Positions 61,360-64,000 of a stretch of 64,000 nucleotides of DNA are shown here, piece by piece. The stretch covers positions 1,612,001-1,676,000 of the forward strand of contig BSBN01000037.1 of the NCBI GenBank assembly GCA_027924645.1, given 5' to 3'. The notes below the pieces were generated by a model. It was not told where the DNA came from and made no database searches. It saw nothing but the letters and a program-made list of their open reading frames with translations. The stretch is from Cunninghamia lanceolata. Lineage: Eukaryota; Streptophyta; Pinopsida; Cupressales; Cupressaceae. How positions within the stretch are numbered: position 1 is the first letter of the stretch; each line of letters starts with the position of its first letter. A program made the translations under genes and the position numbers.

Positions 61360-64000
61360 AAATTTCCAAATACATCCATATGAAAAACATACAAATGTAT
61401 AATTTCACAAATATATACATATTGAAAACTTACAAACAAATATCTATAAATTTAAACTTAATCTAATAGATCTATAAATGAAAGTTTAAAATATCCATGA
61501 ATATAGAGAGCAAGTAATACTTGAAAATTAAACATGCACAAGTTTATCATATAATATGATCAAATGATGATGCCTCAACCCTAAATATATCTTATATACC
61601 CTTATTTAATCTATCTTCTCAAACACGTCTCCCATGCACAGTTTATCATTGTCATTGAAAATTAAAGGACTTCAAAAAGAAGCCAACAACTTATTAAAAG
61701 GTCATGCACCTACTTCTTGAATAAAACTACTCTACTATTAAAATAATGAGATTGATATTTCATGAGATGTAAGAGTTCTAATGCTTGGTTTAACCATCTA
61801 TCTCTTCCATTCAATCACACCACCATTTTCCTAAGTGATTGCTTTACCTTCACAATTTGAACAACCATGACAATCTTGTGAAGGAATCATTTAGGAAGGA
61901 CAAAGGTGGATTTTTCACATAAGATGGGGTTCGCACAATATTAGTGGTTTTGTAAGGGGGTAAAGGGGGATAAATTCAAGGGAAATTAAAGGACATTGAA
62001 TAGGGATAAAAATTAGATGAAAATGGACATATAGGAACTCTAAATGTAAGACCATGTGAACAACATAAGAAAGGAGAACATGGATGGCTAGGGGTGATTT
62101 AGGCTAAGAAAAAGGCGCCAAAATGACAGAAGACACACACAAACATGTTAAGGCTGATATGGACACAAAAACATAATAAGGAATTTGTAGGGTGTACATT
62201 AATTTCATTATAACATGCATATGCATGCTTGTGTACATCTTATTGTGAGGTCTTGTAGGTTTATTCATGGTTTCTAAGAACTTATTCATATTTCTTCATT
62301 TCTTTTTAATTATCCTGTTAGAGAGACCTCAAGGATCACCCACTAAGGTTCTGCAAATCTTGAAAAAGAAGAGGGGATACCATACCCTATGACTTGGCTC
62401 AAAGTTGTTCTCTCCTTGTCGATGTTTCATATTCTCTACCTGAGATATTTTATTCCCCTTTTCTTAGTTTGAGTAATATTTCTAGAAGAGAGGGATTATA
62501 TTTTTAGTAGCAAACAAAATATAAAGATACATCAAATTTACATGCTTTTGTGGGAGAAATACATACACAAGACAACTTGAATCTCATTAAGACAAATGCC
62601 TGGACTAAAAGCCTAATCAAACAAACATGAAACCCCAGTGTATAATATTTCCAATCACTTGTCAATGTAGGGTTTAACAAAGCAATAAGGCACATAAGAA
62701 ACATAAAACTTTGCACTTTGGGGCATGGGCCAACAACCTCCTAAGTCTAACCCCATGCAACTAGAGTAATATACAAGGGCTCATCACTAAAGATTAGACT
62801 AGGCTAGTAATGACATGATAGATGGGTATGCATACAGATGAGTTAATAACTTTAGAAGAATGTATTTCTTTTCAATGTGGCTCATGGTAAGATAACTCTT
62901 TGGAACTCAACACTTGATGAATGAAAACATGAAAGATCCACCTACAAGCCTATAGGAATCAAAAGCGGGATAAGAAATACAAGCATGGACAAATCATGGA
63001 ATTCTACATAGCATAAGGTAATAAATACAAATAATGCTAGTAATAATAATGATAATAGAAATGTGGATAATGAAAGTTACAAAATACAAGAATAATGTGA
63101 CTAGGTCTATGAAATTGCTATAGGCAAGAAGGTGAGGGTAGACAAGAGAAAAATATACTATGAAAAATATGAGAAGATATGACTAGGACATATGATGGAA
63201 TATAAAACATGGAAATACAAGTAAGATATATATATTACCAAAAGGGATTTATCAATATCAACAAAATCTATTCCTTCTAGAATGCATAAATGAAGGGTAC
63301 AACACTAGGTACATCTATGACCATGTGATAGAGTCTTAGCGAGGAGATGAGAATTGATAATGTAATAGAATATGGTCATATTATACATATATCATGTGGA
63401 AATCTATGATAGTAAGATACATGTATGAGTCATAGGGGGATCGATAACACTATATAAAGAGAATTATGATAGCAATCATAACAATAAGATATGATGATAG
63501 AGATAAATAGGAGAGGAATAAATGACTTATTGTGGCATAGATGATATAAATAATGAATGTATAATATGTATAAGAAAGATGTATATAGACAATAAGAGAT
63601 GATTGAGATAGGAGATGGGGGTACAAAAAAGAGGCAAATAGAGAGGTGCAATGATCTACTATAGGATATATGGGAAATGAAAACAAAGGGTTCTGGTGCC
63701 CGATGGAGTCAATCCTAATAATACATAAAATGGTACTATGAATATAGACTCATCATTGTCTAGAACAACACAACCATGGGGAAGAAAACTGTAGGATAAA
63801 AACACAATATGACAAGGGCTAAAGTGGATAAATGTGTTATATTTAGGTCAACATGAAGAGGTCCCTAATGCTTTGCATCCTCCTTAAACATGGTCAAGGA
63901 AGGATAGGGATAATAGGTACAAAGAAGAATCAGGGTAAGAAAAAAATAGAGGAAAGAAAAGGAGTACCAAAAAACACATCATACGCTGTCCCCCAAGTGT
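61360..64000. other. No gene recognised
   Basis: The first 200 bases may hold a 5' UTR intron of the unknown gene. The rest is AT-rich; from 62930 it becomes purine-rich on the plus strand (many GATA, AATATG and AAGATA words). I see no repeat partner, protein or RNA gene. Confidence 0.45.

Noticed and set aside
61073..61383. Gly/Trp-rich plus-strand frames
   Set aside because: Antisense of the proline-rich repeat in the minus-strand gene.
62930..63990. Purine-rich stretch as a possible satellite or matrix attachment region
   Set aside because: Words recur but without a period or clear unit, and no test is possible from one copy.

Overview
The window looks like nuclear DNA from a large, repeat-rich plant genome, probably a gymnosperm. 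It is AT-rich, has GT-AG introns, and is mostly a mosaic of nested and decayed transposable elements around one recognisable host gene. I saw no tRNA, rRNA, CRISPR or bacterial-type operon. The taxonomic call rests on general character (plant Ty1/copia, Ty3/gypsy, PIF/Harbinger and RNase-H elements, very long LTRs) and is an inference.

Layout. 1-2240: no gene. 2246-7476: a decayed but structurally complete Ty1/copia element with LTRs, target duplication, primer site and purine tract, plus an unusual extra reading frame upstream of gag. 7841-8475: a 33-36 bp minisatellite between inverted arms. 8480-8966: the end of an LTR with a primer-binding site. 10574-13520: a Ty3/gypsy element reduced to two 1.24 kb LTRs and 465 bp of interior. 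15200-16433: LTR-like debris.

16538-26643 (minus): a four-exon short-chain dehydrogenase gene that looks like plant 3-ketodihydrosphingosine reductase (TSC10/KDSR). Its third exon is split by an 8137 bp PIF/Harbinger transposon at 17510-25646 with 16 bp perfect terminal inverted repeats and a TAA target duplication. The transposon carries a DDE transposase gene, a Myb/SANT-like gene and, on the opposite strand, pieces of at least one host gene: the C-terminal catalytic part of HMG-CoA reductase and an armadillo-like fragment.

28561-36679: a 4.85 kb solo LTR with a TGTAC target duplication, itself holding a complete small non-autonomous LTR element (29800-33063, TAAAG duplication). 38370-44872: a LARD-like element with a 4.35 kb LTR and a 1.77 kb non-coding interior, whose right LTR is cut by another LTR of the same superfamily (from 44873). 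48838-52056: a decayed spliced gene with a transposase-like fold (DFxEN...WSDN...HGKGxxDGxG pattern) that I cannot place in a standard plant transposon superfamily, followed by triplicated 3' exon units, a 131 bp TA microsatellite and a C-rich minisatellite. 55500-58145 (minus): an RNase-H domain followed by a gag-like reading frame. 59083-61345 (minus): an unrecognised multi-exon gene or gene relic with a proline-rich N-terminus and a C-terminal LDLNL (EAR-like) motif. The rest is AT-rich sequence without a gene I can support.

The strongest leads are the Harbinger insertion in the sphingolipid gene, its captured HMG-CoA reductase fragment, and the unplaced transposase-like gene at 48.8-52.1 kb.
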